A DNA stretch of 32,304 nucleotides from an uncultured Verrucomicrobia subdivision 3 bacterium (GTDB lineage: Bacteria > Verrucomicrobiota > Verrucomicrobiia > Limisphaerales > UBA11358). The notes beneath the pieces were generated by a model. That model was not told the origin of the DNA. It was given only the letters and a program-made list of their open reading frames with translations, and searched no databases. This document shows, piece after piece, positions 1 to 7,834 of the stretch; the stretch's first letter is position 1, and each line of letters begins with the position of its first letter. The stretch is taken from positions 1-32,304 of the forward strand of contig CAIKKJ010000039.1 of NCBI GenBank assembly GCA_903827955.1, written 5' to 3'. Made by a program: the position numbers and the translations under genes.

Positions 1-1956
1 GCGGCGGATGCGGCGGGCGTGAACATCATGCTCGACGAACCGTTTAACCATACCGCCTATGACTGCGAGCTCGACGCGAGCGGGGTTTATTATTTTGCAA
101 CCAACGCCGCCGCGACCGACGAAATCCGCAATCGCGAGGCGCGTTTCTATTCCCTTTCCGGCGATTACTGTCAGCGCGCCAGCGCGGCGGGGAATGTCGC
201 CGTCGCGCCGGATCGCGGCGACTTTGGGAAGTTCGCCGACACCCATGATGTTTTCTTTGGCCGCTACGCCGCGCTGGTCTGTCAGAATCCCAGCGACAAC
301 GGAAATTATCTGAACGAAAGCGACACGTTTGATTACTCGACCAACTCGGGAAGCTTCGACCGCGTCACGCAAAACACCTGGCGTTATTTTGCCGACAGCG
401 TCCTCTATTGGCTCGATAAGACCGGTTGTCCGCAAGGCACAGCGGCGAACCAGACTTACAAGGGCATCGACGGCTTGCGTGCCGACTTCGGCCAGGGGCT
501 GCCGCCGCAGTGCTGGGAATACATCATCAACAAAGTCCGCGCCCGCAAATGGGATTTCGTTTTCATGACCGAGTCGCTCGATGGCGGCGCAGTGACCTAT
601 CGCTCAAATCGTCATTTCGACGTGCTGAATGAGAACCTGATTTTCTCCCTGCAATCGGCGTCCACCGCGAGCGACTATCGCAGCGCGTTTGAAGCGCGAC
701 GCACGGCCTACGGCCAGAGCCTCGTGCTGCTGAACCACGTTTCGCACGACGAACAAAGTTACAGTGACCCCTATCAGGCGCTCATCCGCCACGCCGTCGT
801 CAGCACGGTTGATGGTGCACCGATGATTTTTTACGGCGAGGAACTCGGCATTTCGACCACGTTCGGGTTTAATCTTTACGAGCTGAATTTTGGAAAAAAC
901 ATTCCGCACTTCAAAAAATTCAATTCGATGCAACCGATCTTCAGTCCGGCAAACCGCAACTATGGACTCGACCAGCTATGGCCGGTTTACGCGGGCATCA
1001 ACCAGGCGCGAAACTTCAGCAAGGCCATGCGCAGTTCCAACCGCTATTTCATTGATCAGATCGGTGGCGGTTCGCAGCCCAGCATCTTCTCCGTCGCGAA
1101 ATACGAGCAGGCCAACGGCGCGCCGAACTTTAACGATGTGGTCTTCGGCTTTGCCAACCTGGATCGCGACAATAACCAGCAGGGCAATTTCAACGTCAAC
1201 ATCACGCAGAACGGGGCGAACCTCTTCGGCATTAAACCCAATCGGGTTTACAACGTGAAGAACATTGCCGCCTATACGGCCATCGATCCCAACCGTCGGA
1301 ATTACTTTCTCATACCCGGCAACACCACTGGCAGCAACTTGCTCAACAACGGCCTGTTCGCTTTGCTGAAGAAAGTTCCCGCAACCAACAGCGCTTGGGC
1401 GACGGATCCGTTCGAGGCGCAATATCTCAAACTGTATGACGTCACGCCGCCACCCGCGCCCGGCGTGCCGGTCGTGGTGGGCACGACGAATAATTTTATT
1501 TTCACCAACGTGCTGACGTTCGCGTGGTCAGGCGTTGCGGATGCTGAAGGCGGCATTTCCGGCTATCATGTTTGGGTCGGGACAACTCCCGGAGGCTCGA
1601 ATGTTTTTAATGGCACCATCAGCAGCACGTCCCTGGGCGTGACGAACAGTTTTGGCGCACATCTTTACGCAACCGTCACGGCGGTAAATAACGCGGGGAT
1701 TGAAAGTTCGGCCGCCGCTGGCGCGGGAATTTTGCTGCTCAATCCGACGTGGGTTCCGCTGGCAACCATGCCTTTGCCGAACATGCTGAACTGGTCGAGC
1801 GTTTCCGGTCTGACGTATCAAGTCTGGTCCACGACGAATTTGCAGACAGCCTTTACGCCCTTCAGCAGCGTTGTCACCGCCACCGCGCCGGTGTTCACGT
1901 TCACCAACAACCCGACGAACGCGGCGCGTTATTTCAAGGTGCAGTTGGTTCCGTGA
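1..1956 (+). CDS. GH13 alpha-amylase-family secreted glycosidase, 5' end missing
   Basis: The reading frame is open from base 1, so the true start lies left of the window; the GTG at 19 is internal. GH13 conserved regions are visible in order. Region I is DEPFNH, almost at the window start. Region II is GLRADFG, with the nucleophile Asp at 484-486. Region III is MTESLDG, with the acid/base Glu at 571-573. Region IV is NHVSHDE, with Asp at 748-750. The family hydrolyses or transfers alpha-1,4/1,6-glucosidic bonds, so starch or glycogen is the likely substrate. From about base 1440 a Pro-rich linker leads into a fibronectin-III-like domain, then a C-terminal module ending RYFKVQLVP at the stop, which recurs in other secreted proteins here. 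The domain layout implies export, but the signal peptide is outside the window. GH13 membership is secure; the subfamily and exact product (amylase, pullulanase-like or transferase) are not. Confidence 0.85.
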   Translation, partial: AADAAGVNIMLDEPFNHTAYDCELDASGVYYFATNAAATDEIRNREARFYSLSGDYCQRASAAGNVAVAPDRGDFGKFADTHDVFFGRYAALVCQNPSDNGNYLNESDTFDYSTNSGSFDRVTQNTWRYFADSVLYWLDKTGCPQGTAANQTYKGIDGLRADFGQGLPPQCWEYIINKVRARKWDFVFMTESLDGGAVTYRSNRHFDVLNENLIFSLQSASTASDYRSAFEARRTAYGQSLVLLNHVSHDEQSYSDPYQALIRHAVVSTVDGAPMIFYGEELGISTTFGFNLYELNFGKNIPHFKKFNSMQPIFSPANRNYGLDQLWPVYAGINQARNFSKAMRSSNRYFIDQIGGGSQPSIFSVAKYEQANGAPNFNDVVFGFANLDRDNNQQGNFNVNITQNGANLFGIKPNRVYNVKNIAAYTAIDPNRRNYFLIPGNTTGSNLLNNGLFALLKKVPATNSAWATDPFEAQYLKLYDVTPPPAPGVPVVVGTTNNFIFTNVLTFAWSGVADAEGGISGYHVWVGTTPGGSNVFNGTISSTSLGVTNSFGAHLYATVTAVNNAGIESSAAAGAGILLLNPTWVPLATMPLPNMLNWSSVSGLTYQVWSTTNLQTAFTPFSSVVTATAPVFTFTNNPTNAARYFKVQLVP

Positions 1957-2037
1957 AGCTGGCGCACCGCATGAATGTGCGGGTAGGCAATTTTCCCCAG
2001 ATTGATAGCATCTTACTAATCCTAAACTATAAACCTG

Positions 2038-2745
2038 ATGAACCCGAAAGCTGTTGTCTTAACTACTGCGCTTCTATTGTCAGCCACGTTCGTGGCGAGC
2101 GCCGTCACCTACATAGATGCCACCGGTGAAAACTTCACGACCGCTGGCGGCGGAATTCTCGACATCTCCTCGGTGGAAGTGAATAACACCGCGACGGATT
2201 TGAATTTTAAAATCAATCTAACCGGCAATCCGGTTGCGACCGATTGGGGTAAATACATGATTGGTATAAGCTCCACTAGCGGTGGCGACACGGCTGGCAA
2301 TGGTTGGGGCCGTCCGATTTCGCTGGCAGCGGGAATGAATTATTGGGTTGGCAGTTGGGTGGATAGTGGTAATGGCGCTGAACTCCGCAACTACACCGGC
2401 TCTTGGGGCCTCCAGTCGGCCACTTACGCAGCTAACCCCGACTCCATCAGTATCACCAAAGACGCTTCCTCTGTTACGCTCAATTTCAATTTTGCCGGAC
2501 TCGGTTTGAGCAGTGGCAGCACTTTTCTTTTCGATGTCTACACCTCCGGCGGTGGCGGCTCAGACGGTGCCGTGGATGCTTTGTCCAATCCGAGCCAGAG
2601 CATCGCCAACTGGGGCGATTCCTATAACACTGCATCTCCCTTCGTCAACTCCTACACCATTACCCCCGTGCCGGAACCGACCTCATTCGCGCTGCTCGGT
2701 CTAGGCGGCTTGCTATTGGCTCGCCGGGTGATTGACCGGAAGTAA
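2038..2745 (+). CDS. PEP-CTERM sorting-domain protein
   Basis: This is a 235-residue exported protein of unknown function. The N-terminus is a signal peptide, with a hydrophobic stretch in residues 5-20 and probable cleavage after FVASA. The body is Gly/Ser/Asn-rich, beta-type and almost Cys-free. The tail from about residue 210 is a textbook PEP-CTERM signal: a VPEPTSFALLG motif, a short hydrophobic helix and a terminal cluster with RR and RK. In known systems exosortase (EpsH/XrtA type) recognises this tail and processes the protein for export to the surface or matrix. No exosortase gene is in the window. The ATG has no clear Shine-Dalgarno; TATAAA lies just in front of it. A strong terminator follows, so the gene is probably monocistronic. 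The sorting class is certain, the molecular role unknown. Confidence 0.88.
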   Translation: MNPKAVVLTTALLLSATFVASAVTYIDATGENFTTAGGGILDISSVEVNNTATDLNFKINLTGNPVATDWGKYMIGISSTSGGDTAGNGWGRPISLAAGMNYWVGSWVDSGNGAELRNYTGSWGLQSATYAANPDSISITKDASSVTLNFNFAGLGLSSGSTFLFDVYTSGGGGSDGAVDALSNPSQSIANWGDSYNTASPFVNSYTITPVPEPTSFALLGLGGLLLARRVIDRK

Positions 2746-2764
2746 TTCCACCGAAAATTTCGCG

Positions 2765-2800
2765 AAGGCCGTTGTTCACCGCAACGGCCTTTTTTCTTTT
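2765..2800 (+). terminator. Rho-independent terminator after the PEP-CTERM gene
   Basis: A perfect 10-bp stem is formed by AAGGCCGTTG (2765-2774) and CAACGGCCTT (2782-2791), with a 7-nt loop and then a T-rich run to 2800. It lies 20 bases past the stop codon at 2745. It also argues against starting the next gene upstream of it. Confidence 0.9.
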
Positions 2801-2851
2801 GCGGGCTTGTTTGGCTATCCGTTAAAATCGGCGACCTATTCACTAAATAAA

Positions 2852-4852
2852 ATGACTGCGCCTGAAGAAAACCTTGCCCCGGCGAAGACGAATAAACTTC
2901 CGTTGCGGAAGCGAATTTTATTCATCGGCATGCTGGCTGTGTTGCCGCTGCTTGGTCTGCTCATTTTGGAAGCCGTGCTTCGTTTGACGGGGTTGGGCGG
3001 GTATGCACCGATTCTCAAGCTCGTTGGACAGACCGATAAGGGTGCGCTTGTTATCACCGACCCGGCGGGCGCGACGTCGTATTTTTTTGCTAACCCGGCC
3101 CGGCCCGGCTACAACGAGCAATATTGCTTTTACCAGCCCAAAGCGACCAATGCCGTCCGCATCTTTCTCGTCGGCGAATCGGCCATGAAGGGTTTTCCGG
3201 AACCACGCAACCTCGCGGCCTCGGCATTTTTTTCGGCCATGTTGCAAGATGTATGGCCGGATCGAAAAATTGAAGTCATCAATCTCGGCACCACCGCCAT
3301 TGCCAGTTATCCAGTGCGGGAAATTCTCACCGAAGCACTCGCGTTTCAGCCCGACCTCATTATCGTTGGCACCGGTCACAACGAATTTTTCGGCGCATAT
3401 GGCGTGGCTTCCACCGGCAGCGCGGGCGGCAAACCGTGGATGCTTTCCGCCTGTCGCTGGTTTTATTCGCTGGCGACCGTCCAAGCGGCAATGAAGCTCC
3501 GGCCCAAACCCGGCCCGCAAGAAACCAAAACCCTCATGGATCTCATGCTGGGCCGGAACGACATCGCGCCAGACTCGCCACTGCGCCGCGAGGCGGCTGC
3601 CAATTTGCGCCACAATCTCGGCATCATGATTGAGCGTTGTCGGGCCAAAGCAGTTCCCATTCTCATCTGCACGCAACCGTCCAACGAGCGAGAGTTGGCT
3701 CCCATCGGAGCGGATGCAACTTTGCCTGCGCCAAATCTGCAATTATTGCTCAAGCCAAACCCCAGCAGTGCCCGTGCTCATTTTGAATCCGCAAAAAATC
3801 TTTATGCGGCCAGCAACTTCCCAGCGGCGGCCGTGGAATTTTCCGCTGCGCGTGATGCTGATACGCTACCGTGGCGTGCGCCGGGAATGTCGCAGGCCGC
3901 CATTATGCAAGCAGCGCATGAACAGGGTGCGCCGATTTGCGATCTCGAAAGTGTTTTTCGCGCCGCGAGTTTTGGTGGTGTCATTGGCTGGGAACTGATG
4001 GATGATCATGTTCACCCGACGTTGCTGGGACAGGCGCTCATGGCGCGGGCTTGGATGCACAGTCTGACCAAAATGCCCGGCAAACTGCACGTCACCGCCG
4101 ATGACTTGGCCAAACTCGCCACGGATGATGAATACTCGAAGCGACTGGGCGACAATCCTTATGATCGCTACACCGTGGCTCACAACATGCGGGTGATTTT
4201 TCAGATTCCCTTCATGCGCGAAAACAACCCCGAAGCTGCCGCGCGCTTTGACCAAGTTTGCCGGGAAATTGAAGCCACGAATTCCACCGAAGTCATCGCC
4301 GTCATGCGCGAGTGGCAGACCGCCCGCCCGCACGCGGGCGGCAAACGTCCCCTCACCGGCATGGTCGCGCGCGTGTTGATGCAGCACGGAAATTTTGCCG
4401 GTGCCTATGACCTGTTACGCATCGCGCAGAAGTCCGTGCCGGAATACACCTCGTGGCACATGGAATACATTTATTTTGCGCTTGTCTGTCAGGAAAAAAT
4501 TCACGGACGGCTCACCGAACTCCAACGTGCCGAGGCGGCTGATGAAATCAAGCAGGGGGAATTTTTGTTGCGCAATGGCTTTTCTGAATCTGGCATGGCC
4601 GAGCGCCACCTTGCGCGGCTGCATCAGTTGCGCGGGGAGTTTGTCGAAGCCATTCCCTATTTGCAAGCTAGCCGGCAAAAGCTTGGCGGCCTGGATTTAG
4701 TCGCTGCGGACGAAGCACTGGTTCTGTCTTATCTTAAAACCGGCAAGGTCGCCGAAGCACGCCAGTTGATTCAAAATGGCATTGATCACAGCGGCAATTA
4801 CGCCGATTACTACCGCGCGATGCTCAAGGCTTTGCCGGCCGGCGGACGCTGA
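2852..4852 (+). CDS. Membrane-anchored SGNH/GDSL hydrolase with C-terminal helical repeats
   Basis: This is a 666-residue protein. I chose the ATG at 2852 because an earlier in-frame GTG (2732) would place the start inside the previous gene and across its terminator. Residues 22-46 form one hydrophobic helix after a Lys/Arg-rich N-terminus, so the enzyme is probably tethered with its catalytic domain outside. SGNH blocks are visible: GES with Ser110, INLG with Asn144, GTGHNE with Asn177, and DDHVHP with Asp385/His388. Such enzymes hydrolyse or transfer O-acyl esters on glycans, lipids or peptidoglycan; the substrate here is not readable. Residues 430-666 are Ala/Leu/Glu-rich helical hairpins resembling TPR repeats, for example around 'GNFAGAYDLLRIAQ', which may bind a partner. 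An insertion at about residues 290-330 (with SSARAHFESAKNLY) also looks TPR-like. The gene converges on malQ with a 16-bp gap. Confidence 0.8.
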   Translation: MTAPEENLAPAKTNKLPLRKRILFIGMLAVLPLLGLLILEAVLRLTGLGGYAPILKLVGQTDKGALVITDPAGATSYFFANPARPGYNEQYCFYQPKATNAVRIFLVGESAMKGFPEPRNLAASAFFSAMLQDVWPDRKIEVINLGTTAIASYPVREILTEALAFQPDLIIVGTGHNEFFGAYGVASTGSAGGKPWMLSACRWFYSLATVQAAMKLRPKPGPQETKTLMDLMLGRNDIAPDSPLRREAAANLRHNLGIMIERCRAKAVPILICTQPSNERELAPIGADATLPAPNLQLLLKPNPSSARAHFESAKNLYAASNFPAAAVEFSAARDADTLPWRAPGMSQAAIMQAAHEQGAPICDLESVFRAASFGGVIGWELMDDHVHPTLLGQALMARAWMHSLTKMPGKLHVTADDLAKLATDDEYSKRLGDNPYDRYTVAHNMRVIFQIPFMRENNPEAAARFDQVCREIEATNSTEVIAVMREWQTARPHAGGKRPLTGMVARVLMQHGNFAGAYDLLRIAQKSVPEYTSWHMEYIYFALVCQEKIHGRLTELQRAEAADEIKQGEFLLRNGFSESGMAERHLARLHQLRGEFVEAIPYLQASRQKLGGLDLVAADEALVLSYLKTGKVAEARQLIQNGIDHSGNYADYYRAMLKALPAGGR

Positions 4853-4868
4853 CTTTGCCGAATTAGAA

Positions 4869-7532
4869 TCAAGATATACGGCCTGATTCCTTGAGCAAAT
4901 CGGTGAGGCGGGCATTGAAAGTTTTCTCCTTTTGTAGGCCATCCAAAGTCACGTGTAGCCGGTAACGCCAGTAGAAATTGGGAATCGCCGGCACGTTGAT
5001 GCGCTCGGCCTCAATGTCTTTGCGGCGCAACTTCGCGTCCATGCCGAGCAAATCCTGCAATTGAAAAATGCTCCACATCGCCGGCGACGCGAGATGCTGC
5101 CGCACGACGGCTTCGACAATTTCTGGTGTCGCCACCTCCGGAGCTGCCCCTGGTTGGCCAAGCTCGCCGTTGAAAAATTTCTGCGAGAACGCCCGGTCTT
5201 CCGTCCACCAACCGCGCAGCGTGCTCATGTCATGCGTGCCGGGCGTGACGACGCTCAAATAGGGCGCGTCTGCCGGGCGCGAAAATTCCTGGCCGGGATT
5301 TTTTGGCATCCGCTGGATTTCCAAACTCAAAAATCCAAGGTCGCGCATCACCTCCGGCACGCACGCGGGCACGAGGCCGAGGTCTTCGCCGCAGACGAGC
5401 ATGTTTGTGACGCGCTTGAGCGCGGGCAATTTTTGCATCGCCTCGCGCATCCAGAAGTCGTCCTGCCGCCGGAAAAAATAATCCACATACAGGTCGCGTA
5501 ACTTCGCCTGCTGGTCAGGCGGCAGATTTTTGAATGACGCCGTTTGCTCCATCGCAAAGCGGAAATGAAATTCCCCTTCTACCTCCAGCAGGATGACGTT
5601 GCTGATCAAATCGAACAGGCCGAGCTTGAGCTTTTCATCCGCGCTCCGCTCCGAAAAATATTTTTCCACCTGCCGTTGCGTGCCAAAGGCCGGCTTGAGC
5701 GAATACTGGTCGTTGCCGGCGGCCGTCAAAAACTCGCGCCGCACCAAATCCGTCTGCCCACCAAAAATTTCACGCAGCACGCCGTCGGTGATGAATGGCT
5801 TCGTCAGCCGCTCGCGGTCAAAAGCTATTCCGCGGGCGGCGAATTCTGTTTCCGCCACCGGAATCGCCGGGACAAAATGACCAAGAATTCCCTCGACCGC
5901 GTGCGCCGGGCTGCTCCAGATGCGGAAGAAGCCGAGGATGTGGTCAATGCGAAACGCATCGAAATAATTTCCCATTTGCTCGAAGCGTTGCTTCCACCAC
6001 GCGAAGCCGTCGGCGGCCATGCGCGGCCAGTTGTAAGTGGGGAAGCCCCAGTTCTGACCCTTCGCCGCGAATGGATCGGGCGGCGCGCCAGCCTGTTGTT
6101 GCATGTTGAAAAGCTCCGGCGATTGCCATGCATCCGCGCCGTGGCGGAACACGCCGATGGCGATGTCGCCCTTCACGACGAGGCCGCATTTATGAGCGTG
6201 CGCCGTGGCGGCCTGCAGTTGCGTGTGCAAATGGAATTGGATGAAACAATGGAACGCGATTTCGTTATTCCCCTTTGCCAGAGCGGCAATTTTCAATGCG
6301 CCAAACTTGGAATGTTCCGGCCAGCGGTTGAAATCCGCCGTGCCGAACTGGTCGCGCAGAAAACAGAACGCGGCGTAGGGCACAAGCCAGTGCTGGTTCT
6401 CAGTGAAAAACTTTTTGTATTCCTTCGTGCGGAAGGTGGCGGCTTTTTGCGATGGGAAAATCTTCCGCAGAAATTCCAGTTTCAGCTTCATCACCGCCTC
6501 GTAATCCACGTCCTTGAGCCGGTTCAGTTTTTTGCGCGCGGCTTCCAGCGGCTTGAGGTGTTTCTGATTTTTTTTGTCTGCGACGGCGGCGAGGTTCAAA
6601 TAAATCGGATGCAGCGCAAACGCGGAAATTGCGGCGTAAGGATAGGAATCTTTCCAAGTGCCGGTCGCACTGGTGTCATTGACCGGAAGCAATTGGATCA
6701 ACTTCAGCCCAACTTGTTTTCCCCAGTCAGCCAGCGATTTCAGGTCAAGAAATTCGCCGACACCAAAGCTGTTTTCGCTGCGCAGGCTGAAAACCGGCAC
6801 CGCCACCCCCGCACCTCGCCAAGTGTTGTCCGGCAGGTTGGCGAAGCCGTCGTTGACGAGCGTATGTTTGTCGCGTGCGATTTCATCGGCGAGCACGCGA
6901 TTTGCGCCGTCCTCAAAGCGGATGAAAGAATTTTTTGCGACATCAAACACCCCGTATTTATAATTGAACGGAAACGTCTGGCCGCGCAAATCCAGTTGCA
7001 CGGAGAAAAAATCTTCGCCGCGTTTGCGTCCGAGTAGTGCGGGGGCTTGCGGGCTCCAGTTTCCCAGAACCGCGCCCTCGCCGAGCAGGCAGAGGGTTTG
7101 ATTTTTTTGCAGCAAGGGCGCTTTGACGCGAAAGGTGTGCGTCGGATTTTCCAACGCGACGGTTTTGACCGCGGTGAGATTTTCGGCCAGCAAAACTTTT
7201 TTGAACGGGGCGGTGGCGAAGGCATTGCCGAAAAACGCGGGTGCGTTCCACGAATCCAGCACGAGCAGTTCGGCGCAGTTAAAATCCGCCGGACGTAGCG
7301 AACGATCTTGCCCCCAGTCAGTCGCCTGCGCCTCGCCGCTGCGGAAAAGGTAATTGTAATTGAATCGTTCGCCGCAAGCCTTGGTGACCAGGGGCACGGT
7401 AACCTGCCAATGTCTCGCATCAAAAAAGTGCAGCGGCAGCGGATGTCCCGGCAGCGGATGCCCGCCGGCCAAAGCGAGCACCTGGCCTGGCTGCGTGGCG
7501 AATCGAAGGCGAAAGGTCAAATTCACTTGCAT
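4869..7532 (-). CDS. malQ: 4-alpha-glucanotransferase, DPE2-type GH77 with N-terminal CBM20-like modules
   Basis: This 887-residue enzyme moves alpha-1,4-glucan segments between maltooligosaccharides or glycans, acting in maltose, starch or glycogen metabolism. No signal peptide is visible, so it is probably cytoplasmic. Residues 1-110 and about 130-230 resemble two tandem CBM20 starch-binding folds (LLGEGAVLGNW is typical of the second). The GH77 catalytic residues are in FRIDH (Asp about 530), CGEDLG (Glu about 716) and GTHDMS (Asp about 768). The nucleophile-to-acid/base distance is about 186 residues, against about 47 in the short Thermus amylomaltase. That large insertion plus CBM20 pairs is the signature of plant DPE2 and its bacterial relatives rather than ordinary MalQ. 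The ATG at 7532 is preceded by an A-rich stretch and no clear Shine-Dalgarno. With the GH13 gene nearby it suggests an alpha-glucan metabolism cluster. Confidence 0.93.
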   Translation of the reverse strand: MQVNLTFRLRFATQPGQVLALAGGHPLPGHPLPLHFFDARHWQVTVPLVTKACGERFNYNYLFRSGEAQATDWGQDRSLRPADFNCAELLVLDSWNAPAFFGNAFATAPFKKVLLAENLTAVKTVALENPTHTFRVKAPLLQKNQTLCLLGEGAVLGNWSPQAPALLGRKRGEDFFSVQLDLRGQTFPFNYKYGVFDVAKNSFIRFEDGANRVLADEIARDKHTLVNDGFANLPDNTWRGAGVAVPVFSLRSENSFGVGEFLDLKSLADWGKQVGLKLIQLLPVNDTSATGTWKDSYPYAAISAFALHPIYLNLAAVADKKNQKHLKPLEAARKKLNRLKDVDYEAVMKLKLEFLRKIFPSQKAATFRTKEYKKFFTENQHWLVPYAAFCFLRDQFGTADFNRWPEHSKFGALKIAALAKGNNEIAFHCFIQFHLHTQLQAATAHAHKCGLVVKGDIAIGVFRHGADAWQSPELFNMQQQAGAPPDPFAAKGQNWGFPTYNWPRMAADGFAWWKQRFEQMGNYFDAFRIDHILGFFRIWSSPAHAVEGILGHFVPAIPVAETEFAARGIAFDRERLTKPFITDGVLREIFGGQTDLVRREFLTAAGNDQYSLKPAFGTQRQVEKYFSERSADEKLKLGLFDLISNVILLEVEGEFHFRFAMEQTASFKNLPPDQQAKLRDLYVDYFFRRQDDFWMREAMQKLPALKRVTNMLVCGEDLGLVPACVPEVMRDLGFLSLEIQRMPKNPGQEFSRPADAPYLSVVTPGTHDMSTLRGWWTEDRAFSQKFFNGELGQPGAAPEVATPEIVEAVVRQHLASPAMWSIFQLQDLLGMDAKLRRKDIEAERINVPAIPNFYWRYRLHVTLDGLQKEKTFNARLTDLLKESGRIS

Positions 7533-7834
7533 GTTTTACCAGTGAACGGCAGCGTGTGCAAACCCGCACAAAAATGCCGGGAACTGGATTCCATTATGGG
7601 CGGCAAGGTAGGCAGGACGGTGACATCATCAGAATGGGGGACAAGCAAGCGAGGAGGGTTTACAGTAAATTACCGCGTCCCTGAAAAAAGGTCTTAAAAA
7701 CCGTGCATTTAGCCGCATCACACATTCATGCGATTATCTTTGGCCGCAAACCAGATAATCTTGGCCAACCCTAGATTTTTTGGAGCGGCTTGGTGTCGTT
7801 CCGCCATCACCTCACGCAACCAAACCCACGAAAT
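7533..7834. promoter_or_regulatory. Divergent intergenic region between malQ and the giant repeat protein
   Basis: No convincing gene was found in these 302 bases. The region must hold the promoters for malQ (leftward) and the repeat protein (rightward), but I cannot pick confident -35/-10 boxes. One inverted repeat, GATTATC (7732-7738) and GATAATC (7754-7760) with a 15-nt spacer, lies about 75-100 bases before the rightward start. It could be an operator, or chance. Confidence 0.35.

Noticed and set aside
2732-2851. Upstream extension of the SGNH hydrolase gene from a GTG at 2732
   Set aside because: It would overlap the PEP-CTERM gene and run through its terminator; the ATG at 2852 leads straight into a normal membrane anchor.
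5544-7037. 497-codon rightward frame opposite malQ
   Set aside because: It lies wholly inside the GH77/CBM20 coding sequence on the other strand and reads as Arg/His-rich nonsense; malQ has all its catalytic motifs.
7732-7760. GATTATC / GATAATC inverted repeat as a definite operator
   Set aside because: Seven-base arms with a 15-base spacer in a 302-base gap are not rare enough by themselves; kept only as a remark.
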